From Herbidospora yilanensis (lineage in GTDB: Bacteria; Actinomycetota; Actinomycetes; Streptosporangiales; Streptosporangiaceae): a stretch of DNA of 64,000 nt. Below, piece by piece: positions 39,599-47,685 of this stretch. The stretch lies in contig NZ_BBXE01000017.1 in assembly GCF_001570565.1 (NCBI RefSeq), positions 1 to 64,000 of the forward strand, given 5' to 3'. The position numbers were made by a program, and so were the translations under genes. Under the pieces are notes generated by a model. It was not told the origin of the DNA and ran no database searches. It saw only the letters and a list, made by a program, of their open reading frames with translations. Numbering within the stretch: the first letter of the stretch is position 1; each line of letters starts with the position of its first letter.

Positions 39599-40384
39599 GT
39601 GACGATCACTACCGCACCCGCGGGTGTCTCGCTGCGCGGCGTCGGCCGGGCTTTCGGCGACCATGTCGTGCTGCGCGACATCGACCTGGACATCGCTCCC
39701 GGTGAGGTCGTCGCCCTGCTCGGGGCGTCCGGATGCGGCAAGTCCACGCTGCTCCGCATGGTCGGCGGGCTCGACCTCGCCACCTCGGGGACGGTGCGGG
39801 TCGACGGGCGGGACGTCACCGGGATCGACCCGCGGTGCGCCGTCGTGTTCCAGGAGCCCCGGCTCCTTCCCTGGCGCACCCTGGCGGGCAACGTCGCCCT
39901 CGGCCTGCCCCGCGACCTGCCGCGGAACCGGCGTGACGCCGAGAGCCGCCAGTGGCTCGCCGAGGTGGAGCTGCGCGGGTTCGCCGACCACCGGCCCCGG
40001 CAGGTGTCGGGCGGCATGGCGCAGCGCACGGCGCTGGCCCGCGCCCTCGCGCGGCGGCCCGGGGTGCTGCTGCTCGACGAGCCCTTCGCGGCGCTCGACG
40101 CGCTGACGCGGCTGCGGATGCAGGACCTCGTCGAGGACGTGCAGCGGCGATCGGGCACCACCGTCGTCCTCGTCACCCACGACGTCGACGAGGCGTTGAA
40201 GCTGGCCGACCGGGTCGTGCTCCTGGGCGGCGCTCCCACCGGAGTGAGCGTCGTCCTGGACGTGCCGGGTGATCGGCCCCGGGACCATCATCAGCCGGAA
40301 CTGGCCGCGCTGAGGTCCGAACTGCTGGCAGGCCTCGGCGTGCCGCGACGTACCCCCCTGGAAAGAGAGACCCACGCACGATGA
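39599..40384 (+). CDS. ssuB: Nitrate/sulfonate/taurine-type ABC transporter ATPase
   Basis: A 261-aa ABC ATPase of the SsuB/TauB class. Walker A GASGCGKST, Q-loop VFQEPRLLPWRTLAGNVALGL (typical of this subfamily), signature QVSGGMAQRTALARAL, Walker B LLLLDEPFAALD and switch VTHDVDEA. GTG 39599 appears leaderless. Its stop overlaps the binding-protein start (ATGA). Energises uptake by the SsuC permease. No sulfonate monooxygenase (SsuD/TauD) is in the window, so the exact organosulfur or other ligand is open. Confidence 0.9.
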   Translation: MTITTAPAGVSLRGVGRAFGDHVVLRDIDLDIAPGEVVALLGASGCGKSTLLRMVGGLDLATSGTVRVDGRDVTGIDPRCAVVFQEPRLLPWRTLAGNVALGLPRDLPRNRRDAESRQWLAEVELRGFADHRPRQVSGGMAQRTALARALARRPGVLLLDEPFAALDALTRLRMQDLVEDVQRRSGTTVVLVTHDVDEALKLADRVVLLGGAPTGVSVVLDVPGDRPRDHHQPELAALRSELLAGLGVPRRTPLERETHAR

Positions 40385-41394
40385 GCAGACTCCGGATCAC
40401 GCTGACCCTCGCCCTGGCCGCGACGCTCGCCACCGCCTGCGTCAGCGGGGAGGACGCGACGGGGCGGCCCGCCGCGGAGAACACGGGCGGGCAGCAGACC
40501 GAACTGCGGCTCGACTACGCCTACTACAACCCGTCCAGCCTGGTCATCCGCGACCAGAAGTGGCTGGAGACCGAGCTGGCCGCCAAGAACGTCAAGGTCA
40601 CCTGGACGTTGTCGGCGGGCTCCAACAAGGCCAACGAGAACCTGCGCGGCAACGTGATCGACCTCGGCTCCACTGCGGGGGCCGCCGCGTTCCAGGCCCG
40701 GTCGAACGGGACGCCCATCAAGGCCGTCGGCATCTTCAGCCAGCCCGAGTGGGCGGCCGTCGTGGTGGCGAAGGACTCGCCGATCACCGACGTGGCGGGG
40801 CTCAAGGGCAAGCGCGTGGCCGCCACCAAGGGCACCGACCCCTACTTCTTCCTGCTCCAGTCGCTGCACGAGGCCGGCCTGGCGGCGACCGACGTCGAGG
40901 TGGTCAACCTCCAGCACGCCGACGGCAAGACCGCGCTGGAGCGCGGCGACGTCGACGCGTGGGCGGGGCTCGACCCGCTGATGGCGCAGAGCCAGATCGA
41001 CGCGGGGTCCAAGGTCATCTACCGCAACGCGGGCTTCAACTCCTACGGCTTCCTCAACGCCCGCGAGGCGTTCATCACCGAGCACCCCGATCTCGTGCAG
41101 GCGACCGTCAACGCCTACGAGAAGGCCCGTGACTGGATCCAGAAGAACCCCGACGCGGCCGTCGAGCTGCTGTCGAAGGAGTCGAAGGTGTCGCCCGAGG
41201 TCGCCAGGCTGGTGCTGACCGAGCGCACGAACCTGACCGTCAGCCCGGTGCCGGGCGCCGACCAGCGCGCGGTGCTGGAGCGCATCCTGCCGACCCTCGT
41301 CGAGGAGAAGCAGGTCAAGGCCGAGCAGGACGCGACGACCGCCCTCGGCAGCCTCTTCGAGCCGAAGTTCGCCGAACAGGCGGCCCAGCCGTGA
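40381..41394 (+). CDS. ssuA: Aliphatic sulfonate-type ABC substrate-binding lipoprotein
   Basis: A 337-aa lipoprotein with signal MSRLRITLTLALAATLATAC (lipobox ATAC) and an SsuA/NMT1-like binding domain: LDYAYYNPSSLVIRDQKWLETELAAKNVKVTW, GAAAFQARSNGTPIKAVGIFSQPEWAAVVVAKDSPITDVAGLKGKRVAATKGTDPYFFLLQSL, DAWAGLDPLMAQSQ. ATGA overlap with ssuB and GTGA overlap with ssuC show strict coupling. Ligand inferred from family: alkanesulfonates or related. Confidence 0.9.
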   Translation: MSRLRITLTLALAATLATACVSGEDATGRPAAENTGGQQTELRLDYAYYNPSSLVIRDQKWLETELAAKNVKVTWTLSAGSNKANENLRGNVIDLGSTAGAAAFQARSNGTPIKAVGIFSQPEWAAVVVAKDSPITDVAGLKGKRVAATKGTDPYFFLLQSLHEAGLAATDVEVVNLQHADGKTALERGDVDAWAGLDPLMAQSQIDAGSKVIYRNAGFNSYGFLNAREAFITEHPDLVQATVNAYEKARDWIQKNPDAAVELLSKESKVSPEVARLVLTERTNLTVSPVPGADQRAVLERILPTLVEEKQVKAEQDATTALGSLFEPKFAEQAAQP

Positions 41395-42212
41395 CGGTGA
41401 CCGGCGACGTGGAGACGGTCGCCGGGACCGGCGCGAAGGACGGGCGGGCGGCCGGGTCGAGGCGGCGGTGGACGTCGGCCGCCGCCGCGTTGTCGCTGCC
41501 GGTCGTGGTGCTGGCGGCATGGCAGGCCGCGGCCTCGTCCGGGGCCTATTCGACCGCGCAGCTCCCGCCGCCGCTGTCGGTGCTGGAGGCGCTGGGCGAG
41601 CTGGCCGGGGACGGGTCTCTCTGGACGCACATCGCCATCAGCGTGCAGCGGGTGCTCATCGGATTCGCCGCCGGGGCCGGGCTCGGGTTCCTCCTCGGCG
41701 CGGTCGTCGGCCTGTCCCCCGCCGTGCGGGCGGTCGTCGCGCCGAGCATCGCGGCGCTGCGGGCGGTGCCGTCGCTGGCGTGGGTGCCGCTGCTGGTGTT
41801 GTGGCTCGGCATCGGCGAGGGGCCGAAGATCACGCTGGTCGCGATCGGCAGTTTCTTCCCCGTCTACACGACCATCTCGGCCGCCCTCGCGCACGCCGAT
41901 CCGCACCTCGTGGAGGTCGGGCGTGCCTACGGGCTGCGCGGCGGGGGGCTGCTGGGCCGCATCATGCTGCCCAGCGTCGCGCCGGCGATCTTCTCGGGGC
42001 TGCGGCTCGGGCTGGCGCAGGGGTGGTTGTTCCTGGTCGCCGCCGAGCTGATCGCGTCGTCGATGGGCCTGGGCTTCCTGCTCACCGACAGCCAGAACAC
42101 CGGGCGGACCGACATCCTGCTACTGGCCATCCTGCTGCTCGCCGCCCTCGGCAAGTCGTGCGACGTGGTGCTGGGGCTGGTCGAACGCCGGATCCTGCGC
42201 ACCCACCGCTGA
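41391..42212 (+). CDS. ssuC: Sulfonate-type ABC transporter permease
   Basis: A 273-aa membrane protein with six predicted helices and the EAA loop LVEVGRAYGLRGGGLLGRIMLPSVAPAIFSGLRLGLAQGWLFLVAAELI, characteristic of SsuC/TauC. N-terminal 25 residues are cytoplasmic and basic. GTG 41391 overlaps the ssuA stop. Its last 93 bp are antisense to the 3' end of the MerR gene. Confidence 0.92.
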   Translation: MTVTGDVETVAGTGAKDGRAAGSRRRWTSAAAALSLPVVVLAAWQAAASSGAYSTAQLPPPLSVLEALGELAGDGSLWTHIAISVQRVLIGFAAGAGLGFLLGAVVGLSPAVRAVVAPSIAALRAVPSLAWVPLLVLWLGIGEGPKITLVAIGSFFPVYTTISAALAHADPHLVEVGRAYGLRGGGLLGRIMLPSVAPAIFSGLRLGLAQGWLFLVAAELIASSMGLGFLLTDSQNTGRTDILLLAILLLAALGKSCDVVLGLVERRILRTHR

Positions 42213-42890
42213 GTCCGCGCGGGCCAGGTAGTCGCCGAGCAGCGCCGCCGCGCGCAGCGTGGCCAGCCCCCGGGTGGTGAGGCGGCGCCGCCAGTCGTCC
42301 AGGGCACGGGCGAGCGAGCCGGCGCCGCCCGCCGTGCGGACCTGCCGGACCACCGCGGCGATGTGCGCCGGCGGGTAGCCGCCGCGCCGCAGCAGGTGGG
42401 CGAGCTCGGCGTCGCGGACGTCCTCGGCGCGGAAGAGGCGGTGGCCGGTGGCCGGGTCGCGGCCGGGGTCCAGGATCCCGGCCCGCTCCCATTTCCGCAG
42501 CGTGGCCGGGGTGATCCGGAGCCGGCGCGCGAGCGCGCCGATGCTCTTCACCGCCGGGGCGGCGGGCCCGGTCGTCAGGTGGTGGACGGCGCCGCGGACC
42601 GCGTCGAGGGTCTCCCGGTCGCGGAGCGACTGGGCGTGGCCCGCGTCGACGAGGGCCAGCGCGTCGTCGAGCCGGTCGTCGTGGACGGCGTTCATGATCT
42701 GGACGGCGGTCGCGTGCCCGTACGCCGGGACGAGCGCCAGGAAGGCCCGCAGCGCCGCCGCGTGGACCTCGGTGTAGACGCGGTAGCCGCTGGGGGTGCG
42801 CCCGGCGGGCGGGAGGCAGCCGGCCTGTTCGTAGTTGCGGACGGCCTGGGTCGAGATGCCGTGCTCACGGGCGAGGTCGGTCGGTCGCAA
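42120..42890 (-). CDS. MerR-family regulator with two MerR HTH domains (TioE-like)
   Basis: A 256-aa regulator with two DNA-binding MerR units. The first (residues 1-70) is MRPTDLAREHGISTQAVRNYEQAGCLPPAGRTPSGYRVYTEVHAAALRAFLAL; the second (about residues 115-180) is KSIGALARRLRITPATLRKWERAGILDPGRDPATGHRLFRAEDVRDAELAHLLRRGGYP. This matches the TioE group. The start is TTG 42890; ATG/GTG just upstream are in other frames. Divergent from an erythromycin-esterase-like gene across a long 18-bp-arm dyad, the likely binding site. 93-bp tail-to-tail overlap with ssuC. Confidence 0.88.
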   Translation of the reverse strand: MRPTDLAREHGISTQAVRNYEQAGCLPPAGRTPSGYRVYTEVHAAALRAFLALVPAYGHATAVQIMNAVHDDRLDDALALVDAGHAQSLRDRETLDAVRGAVHHLTTGPAAPAVKSIGALARRLRITPATLRKWERAGILDPGRDPATGHRLFRAEDVRDAELAHLLRRGGYPPAHIAAVVRQVRTAGGAGSLARALDDWRRRLTTRGLATLRAAALLGDYLARADSAVGAQDPAFDQPQHHVARLAEGGEQQDGQ

Positions 42891-42904
42891 GGGTCATCAC
42901 CGTT

Positions 42905-42952
42905 TTGAGACTTTAGCCGCTTGGTCACCGGAAAAAGCGGCAAAAGTCTCAA
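42905..42952. promoter_or_regulatory. Long dyad operator for the MerR regulator
   Basis: TTGAGACTTTAGCCGCTT (42905-42922) and AAGCGGCAAAAGTCTCAA (42935-42952) are inverted copies with one mismatch over 18 bp, spacer 12 bp, filling the gap between the divergent starts. The right arm ends 1 bp before the GGAGG of the esterase gene. Confidence 0.8.
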
Positions 42953-42963
42953 CGGAGGCTTCA

Positions 42964-44109
42964 ATGTTACGCTTGCAGCACATGAGTCAGGACATTCGAG
43001 ACTTCGTCCCTCCGTCATGTGAACTCCTGGGGCTCGGCGAGCCCACCCACGGCGAGCCCGCCTTCGGGTGGTTGCGCAACGACCTGTTCGACCGGCTGAC
43101 CGGCCTCGGCTTCCGCTCGATCGCCCTGGAGATCGACCGCGTCGCGGCGCTGGCCGTCGGCGACTACGTCCAGGGCGGCCCCGGCTCCCTGGACGCCGTC
43201 ATGCGCGACGGCTTCTCGCACGGCTGGGGGGAGTTCGAGCCCAACCGGGCCCTGGTCGCCTGGATGCGCGACCACAACGCCGCGCGGCCCCCGGAGGAGC
43301 GGCTGACCCTCCACGGCTTCGACGCCCCCACCGAGAACACCTCGGCCCCCAGCCCGCGCGCCTACCTGGAGCACGCCCGCGACCACCTGGGCCTCGACCT
43401 CGACCTGGCCGGGTTGCTGGGCGACGACGAACGCTGGAGCCACACCGACGCGATCATGGATCCGGTCCGGTCGCCGGGCGCGACCCCGGAGGCCGACAGG
43501 GCGCGTGTCATCGCCGACGAGATGCTCGCCCGGCTGTACGAGAGAGCGCCGGAGAGCCCGCGCGCGGCCTGGTCGCGGGCCAAGACCCATCTGACGGCGG
43601 GGATCGGCCTGCTCCGCTACCACCGGCAGGCGGCGGTCCCCCTCGACCAGGGCGCGCGGATCCGGCTGCTGCTCGCCACCCGCGACGCCATCATGGCCGG
43701 GAACCTCTTCGACATCCGCGACCTGGAGGCCCGCCGGGGCCGGACCCTCGTCTTCTCGCACAACCTCCACCTGAAGAAGACCGCGAGCGCCTGGCGACTG
43801 GGCGACAAGGCGCTGACCTGGCACTGCGCCGGAGAGATCGTGGCGTCGTTGTGGGGAGACCGGTACGCCTTCATCGCCGCGAGCCTGGGCCGCAGCACCG
43901 CCCTCGGTCTGGGCGAACCCGCCACGGGCACCTTCGAGGGCGACCTGGGGCGCCGGTTCCCGACATGGGGCCTGACCACTTCGATGCCGCCGGGTGTCCC
44001 CCGCACCGACACGACTCCCCAGATGGGCTACTTCCCCCTGGAAACCGACACCTTCGAGGACGCGGACGCGCTCCTGCACGTCGCCGACGGGACGTCTTTG
44101 GGAGGATAG
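42964..44109 (+). CDS. Erythromycin esterase-like protein
   Basis: A 381-aa member of the erythromycin-esterase/EreA-like (TikI/ChaN-related) superfamily: LLGLGEPTHGEPAFGWLRNDLFDRLTGLGFRSIALEIDRVAA carries the His (HGEP) and Glu (ALE) of the active centre; FSHGWGEFEPNRALVAWMRDHN, RGRTLVFSHNLHLKKTASAW and YAFIAASLGRS complete the pattern. Family members hydrolyse the macrolactone of erythromycin, but many actinomycete homologues have unknown substrates. ATG 42964 follows GGAGG with 5-bp spacing. Control by the divergent two-HTH MerR protein suggests drug- or metabolite-induced expression. Confidence 0.88.
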   Translation: MLRLQHMSQDIRDFVPPSCELLGLGEPTHGEPAFGWLRNDLFDRLTGLGFRSIALEIDRVAALAVGDYVQGGPGSLDAVMRDGFSHGWGEFEPNRALVAWMRDHNAARPPEERLTLHGFDAPTENTSAPSPRAYLEHARDHLGLDLDLAGLLGDDERWSHTDAIMDPVRSPGATPEADRARVIADEMLARLYERAPESPRAAWSRAKTHLTAGIGLLRYHRQAAVPLDQGARIRLLLATRDAIMAGNLFDIRDLEARRGRTLVFSHNLHLKKTASAWRLGDKALTWHCAGEIVASLWGDRYAFIAASLGRSTALGLGEPATGTFEGDLGRRFPTWGLTTSMPPGVPRTDTTPQMGYFPLETDTFEDADALLHVADGTSLGG

Positions 44110-44140
44110 CCCCGGAGAACCACCCCAAAAGGAGCAGATA

Positions 44141-45007
44141 GTGCACATCGTGCGGTTTGTCGGTCCGGTCACCGGCCAGGCCACCATCGGTCTCGACGAC
44201 GGCGCCGGCATCACCGAGGTCGCCGGGTCGATCGGCGAACTGCTCCGGCTGACCGTGGCGGAACTGCGCGACCGGTGCGCCGCCGCCGCCGGTCCCCGCC
44301 ACGACCGGTCCTCGGTACGCCTGCTCCCGCCGCTCGACGACCGCATGGAGGTGTGGGCGGCCGGGGTGACCTACGAGCGCTCCAGGGCGGCCCGCATGGT
44401 CGAGAGCGAGAAGGCGGCCGACGTCTACGACCTCGTCTACGACGCCGACCGCCCCGAGTTGTTCTTCAAGTCGGCGGCCTGGCGGGCGACCGGCCACGGC
44501 GGGCACGTGTCGGTCCGGGCCGACTCCGAGATCGACGTGCCGGAGCCGGAACTGGGCCTGGTGGTCAACCGGCACGGCGAGATCGCCGGATACACCGTGG
44601 TCAACGACATGAGCTCGCGCACGATCGAGGGCGAGAACCCGCTCTACCTCCCCCAGGCCAAGATCTACCTGGGCGGCTGCGCCGCCGGCCCGGCGATCAG
44701 GCCGTCGTGGGAGGTGCCCGACCCGTACACGCTGGGCATCGAACTGACGATCACCCGCGACGGCGAGACGGCCTGGCACGGGCGGGCCAGCACGGCCCAG
44801 CTCCACCGCAGGCTCGACGACCTGGTCGGCTACCTGTTCCGCGAGGACGTCTTCCCCGACGGGGTGATCCTGGCGACCGGCACCTGCCTGGTGCCGGAGT
44901 TGCCGTTCACGCTCCGCGCGGGCGACGAGGTCACCATCACGATCTCCGAGGTCGGCACCCTGACCAGCACGGTGGTGGCGGGTAAGACCGCGATGCCCCG
45001 CATATGA
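44141..45007 (+). CDS. Fumarylacetoacetate hydrolase (FAH)-family protein
   Basis: A 288-aa FAH-fold protein. It has VWAAGVTYERSRAARMVESEKAADVYDLVYDADRPELFFKSAAWRATGHGGHVSVRADSEIDVPEPELGLVVNRHGEIAGYTVVNDMSSRTIEGENPLYLPQAK. The metal ligands Glu-x-Glu (EPELGLV) and Asp (NDMSSR) are present. The YERS...E...DVYD...RPELFFK arrangement recalls FAH-type 2-keto-3-deoxy-pentonate dehydratases of oxidative pentose pathways, as well as generic FAH hydrolases. GTG 44141 has AAAAGGAG. If the former, it would supply the step missing from the 15-27 kb sugar locus; it is 17 kb away and separately placed, so this is only a hypothesis. Confidence 0.88.
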   Translation: MHIVRFVGPVTGQATIGLDDGAGITEVAGSIGELLRLTVAELRDRCAAAAGPRHDRSSVRLLPPLDDRMEVWAAGVTYERSRAARMVESEKAADVYDLVYDADRPELFFKSAAWRATGHGGHVSVRADSEIDVPEPELGLVVNRHGEIAGYTVVNDMSSRTIEGENPLYLPQAKIYLGGCAAGPAIRPSWEVPDPYTLGIELTITRDGETAWHGRASTAQLHRRLDDLVGYLFREDVFPDGVILATGTCLVPELPFTLRAGDEVTITISEVGTLTSTVVAGKTAMPRI

Positions 45008-45017
45008 CATTCGTCAT
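45004..45017. promoter_or_regulatory. ATGAC-ATTC-GTCAT dyad (DesR/LuxR-type box)
   Basis: Perfect 5-bp arms with 4-bp spacer, overlapping the stop codon of the FAH gene and about 60 bp before the exporter ATPase start. Spacing and sequence suit a NarL/DesR-type response regulator, and such a gene ends this operon. Confidence 0.6.
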
Positions 45018-45077
45018 TTGAGGAGGGCTGATCGGCGGCACTACAACCCGCCGCCCCCTCCCGGCGAGGCTGGCCCC

Positions 45078-45929
45078 ATGCTGGAACTCACCGAACTGAA
45101 GAAGAACTACGGGGAGATCACCGCGCTCGACGGCGTGAGCCTGCGCGTCCGCGAGGGTGAGAAGGTCGCGCTGCTCGGGCCCAACGGGGCCGGGAAGACC
45201 ACGCTGCTGTCGATCGCGCTCGGGCTGCTCTCCCCCGACTCGGGCGCCGCCCGGCTGCTCGGGCGGCCGCCCCGCGAGGCGCTGGCGGCCGGGCGCGTGG
45301 GGGTGCTGCTGCAGGACGCCGGGTTGCCGGACGACGTCCGGGTCGGCGACCTGGTCGGCGCCGTGGCCGGGATGTATCCGACGCCGTCGGTCCTGGCCGA
45401 CCCGGAACTGGAGGCCCTGGCCGGACGCCGCGTGCTGGGGCTGTCGGGCGGGCAGCGGCAGCTCGTGCGGTTCGCGCTCGCGCTGGCGGGCGACCCGGCG
45501 CTGCTGATCCTCGACGAGCCCACGGTCGGGCTCGACGTCGACGCCCGGCGGGCGTTGTGGCGGCAGGTCAGGGACCGCACCGTCGTGTTCGCCACCCACT
45601 ACCTGGCCGAGGCCGACGACCACGCCGACCGGGTGGTGCTGCTGGCGGGCGGCCGGGTCGTCGCCGACGGGCCGGTGGAGGAGATAAAGGCGCTGGTCGG
45701 GGGCACGGAGGTGCGGCTCACCCTCGATACGATGGACGAGCCCCGGCTGCGGTCTCTGCCGGGCGTGCACGACGTCGTGGTCGAGGGCGCCACGGCCACC
45801 CTGCGGACCGGCGACTCCGACGCGACCCTCCGCGCGCTGTTCGCCGGGTTCGGCGACGTGCGGAACGTGCGCACGTCGGGGGTCGACCTGGAGAGCGCGT
45901 TCGTCAGCCTGACCGGGAAGGGGGCGTGA
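45078..45929 (+). CDS. ABC-2 type exporter ATP-binding protein
   Basis: A 283-aa ATPase: Walker A GPNGAGKTT, Q-loop VLLQDAG, signature LSGGQRQLVRFALAL, Walker B LLILDEPTVGLD, switch FATHYLAEAD, and a C-terminal DrrA-like extension. Forms an exporter with the permease at 45929. Operon of four genes (ATPase, permease, kinase, response regulator) with TGATG/GTGA overlaps throughout. Closest in layout to YvfR-YvfS/DesK-DesR systems. Confidence 0.93.
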   Translation: MLELTELKKNYGEITALDGVSLRVREGEKVALLGPNGAGKTTLLSIALGLLSPDSGAARLLGRPPREALAAGRVGVLLQDAGLPDDVRVGDLVGAVAGMYPTPSVLADPELEALAGRRVLGLSGGQRQLVRFALALAGDPALLILDEPTVGLDVDARRALWRQVRDRTVVFATHYLAEADDHADRVVLLAGGRVVADGPVEEIKALVGGTEVRLTLDTMDEPRLRSLPGVHDVVVEGATATLRTGDSDATLRALFAGFGDVRNVRTSGVDLESAFVSLTGKGA

Positions 45930-46636
45930 TGCGGTCCTTCCTGCGCTTCGAGGTGCGGCGCGCCCTGTCCAACCCGGTCAACCTGGTCTTCCTGGCCGGG
46001 TTCCCGGTGCTGCTCTACCTGCTGTGGACGAAGGTGCTCGACCTGGCGTCGGGGCCGGTGTCGATGGTGTCGATGGCCACGTACGGCGCGATGGGGGGCG
46101 CGCTGTTCATCGGCGGGGCCATCGCCATGGAGCGGTCGAGCGGGTGGTTGCGGCAGCTCGCCGTCACGCCGCTGCCCGCCCACGGATACATCGTGAGCAA
46201 GCTGGCCGGCGGGATGCTGGCGGTGCTGCCGAGCGTGGTGATCGTGCTGGCGGCCGGGGCGCTGCTGGGCGGGGTCCGGCTGCCGGCCGCCACGTGGCTG
46301 GCGCTGCCGTTGCTGATCTGGGCCGGGGTGGTGCCGTTCGCGGCGCTCGGGGTGGCGTTCGGCTATTCGCTGAAGGGCCAGTCGGCCAACATCGCCATGA
46401 TGGTCGTCTACTTCCTGCTGTCGGTGCTCGGCGGGCTCTGGCTGCCGGTGTCGCGGATGCCCGGCGGGCTTCGGGTGCCGGCGGAGTACAGCCCGGCCTA
46501 CCAGGCGGGCTCGCTGGGGTGGCGGGCGCTCGACGGGCTGGCCCCGACCGGGACGTCGGTGCTGGTGCTCGCGGCGTGGACGGCGCTGTTCGTGCTGCTC
46601 GGCGTGTGGCGATACCGGAGCGCCGCGTGGAGGTGA
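45929..46636 (+). CDS. ABC-2 type transporter permease
   Basis: A 235-aa membrane protein with about six hydrophobic segments (NLVFLAGFPVLLYLLW, MATYGAMGGALFIGGAIAMERSSGWLRQLAVTPLPAHGYIVSKL, VVIVLAAGALLGG, LLIWAGVVPFAALGVAFGYSLKGQSANIAMMVVYFLLSVLGGLWLPVSRMP). The RxLxxTPLP and GLWxPxxxMP features are typical of ABC-2 exporters. It overlaps the ATPase by 1 bp (TGATG) and the kinase start by about 10 bp. Confidence 0.92.
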   Translation: MRSFLRFEVRRALSNPVNLVFLAGFPVLLYLLWTKVLDLASGPVSMVSMATYGAMGGALFIGGAIAMERSSGWLRQLAVTPLPAHGYIVSKLAGGMLAVLPSVVIVLAAGALLGGVRLPAATWLALPLLIWAGVVPFAALGVAFGYSLKGQSANIAMMVVYFLLSVLGGLWLPVSRMPGGLRVPAEYSPAYQAGSLGWRALDGLAPTGTSVLVLAAWTALFVLLGVWRYRSAAWR

Positions 46637-47685
46637 GCCGCAGGGCGCAGACCACCGCGCGGCTGGCCTCCCAGGTCTGGCTGCTCGTGCTGGTCTGGCC
46701 GCTGTGGGTCGCGTTCGGGACGCGCGGGCCCGCCGAGATCGCCCTGATCGTGATCCTCGCCTGCGTGTTCGCCCTCTCCTGGGGGCGGATCATGTGGCGG
46801 GTCATGGGCGTCGGCGGGCCCGACCCGCGGAGCGTCGTGCTGCTGCTGGGCTCGGCGGCGGCTCTCTATCCGCTGCTGGGGGCGCCGTGGGCGTACACCT
46901 CGTACGTGCTCGTGATCTCCGTGCTGGGCACGCTGCGCCCGTTGTTCTTCGCGGCCGGGCTGGTCGTGACCATGGTGGTGAACGTCGCGGTGCTGATCGC
47001 CTGCGGAGAGGGGTTCGTGTGGTGGGTGCCGCTGGTCATGGCGCTGGAGGCGGGGGCGGTGCGGGCGCTGGTGCACATGCGTGAGCTGATCATGCAGCTC
47101 AGCCGGGCCAGGGCCGAGAGCGAGCGGCTCGTGGTGGAGAACGAGCGGCTGCGGTTCGCCCGCGACCTGCACGACATCCTCGGCCACACGCTGACCTCGA
47201 TCACCATCCGCAGCCAGCTCGCCGCCCGGCTGGCCGGGACCGACCCGGCGCGGGCCGCCGAGGAGATGGGCGGGGTGGAGCGCACCGCCCGCCAGGCCCT
47301 CGACGACGTGCGCGACGCGGTCGCCGGCTACCGCGCGGTGTCGCTGGCGGAGGAGCTGGGCAACGCGCGCGCGGCGCTCGACCTGGCCGGGATCCGGCTG
47401 ACCGTCTCGGGCGTGGGTCCGGTCCCGCCCGGTTCGGAGTCGCTGCTCGCGTGGGTCGTCCGCGAGGCGGTGACGAACGTGTTGCGGCACAGCGGGGCCA
47501 CCCGCTGCTGGATCACCCTCGGCGCCCGGTCCCTGGAGATCCGCGACGACGGCCGGGCGGGCGCGGGGGCCGCGCCCGGCACCGGGCTGCTGGGCCTGGC
47601 CGAACGGGTCGAGGCGGCCGGTGGCACCCTGGAGGCCGGCGCCCGGTCCGAGGGCGGCTACCGGTTGCGTGTGGAGGTGCCGTGA
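46627..47685 (+). CDS. Sensor histidine kinase (DesK/NarX-type)
   Basis: A 352-aa membrane kinase. Residues about 10-150 hold four to five hydrophobic helices. A HisKA_3 domain follows with phospho-His in LRFARDLHDILGHTLTSITIRSQLAARL. The ATPase end has LAWVVREAVTNVLRHSGATRCWITL (N-box) and GLLGLAERVEAAGGTLEAG (G-box); ATP-lid glycines are in DDGRAGAGAAPGTGLLGL. GTG 46627 has GGAG 6 bp upstream; GTG 46633 is an alternative. Partner of the next gene; senses an envelope or ligand signal related to the exporter. Confidence 0.93.
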   Translation: MEVSRRAQTTARLASQVWLLVLVWPLWVAFGTRGPAEIALIVILACVFALSWGRIMWRVMGVGGPDPRSVVLLLGSAAALYPLLGAPWAYTSYVLVISVLGTLRPLFFAAGLVVTMVVNVAVLIACGEGFVWWVPLVMALEAGAVRALVHMRELIMQLSRARAESERLVVENERLRFARDLHDILGHTLTSITIRSQLAARLAGTDPARAAEEMGGVERTARQALDDVRDAVAGYRAVSLAEELGNARAALDLAGIRLTVSGVGPVPPGSESLLAWVVREAVTNVLRHSGATRCWITLGARSLEIRDDGRAGAGAAPGTGLLGLAERVEAAGGTLEAGARSEGGYRLRVEVP

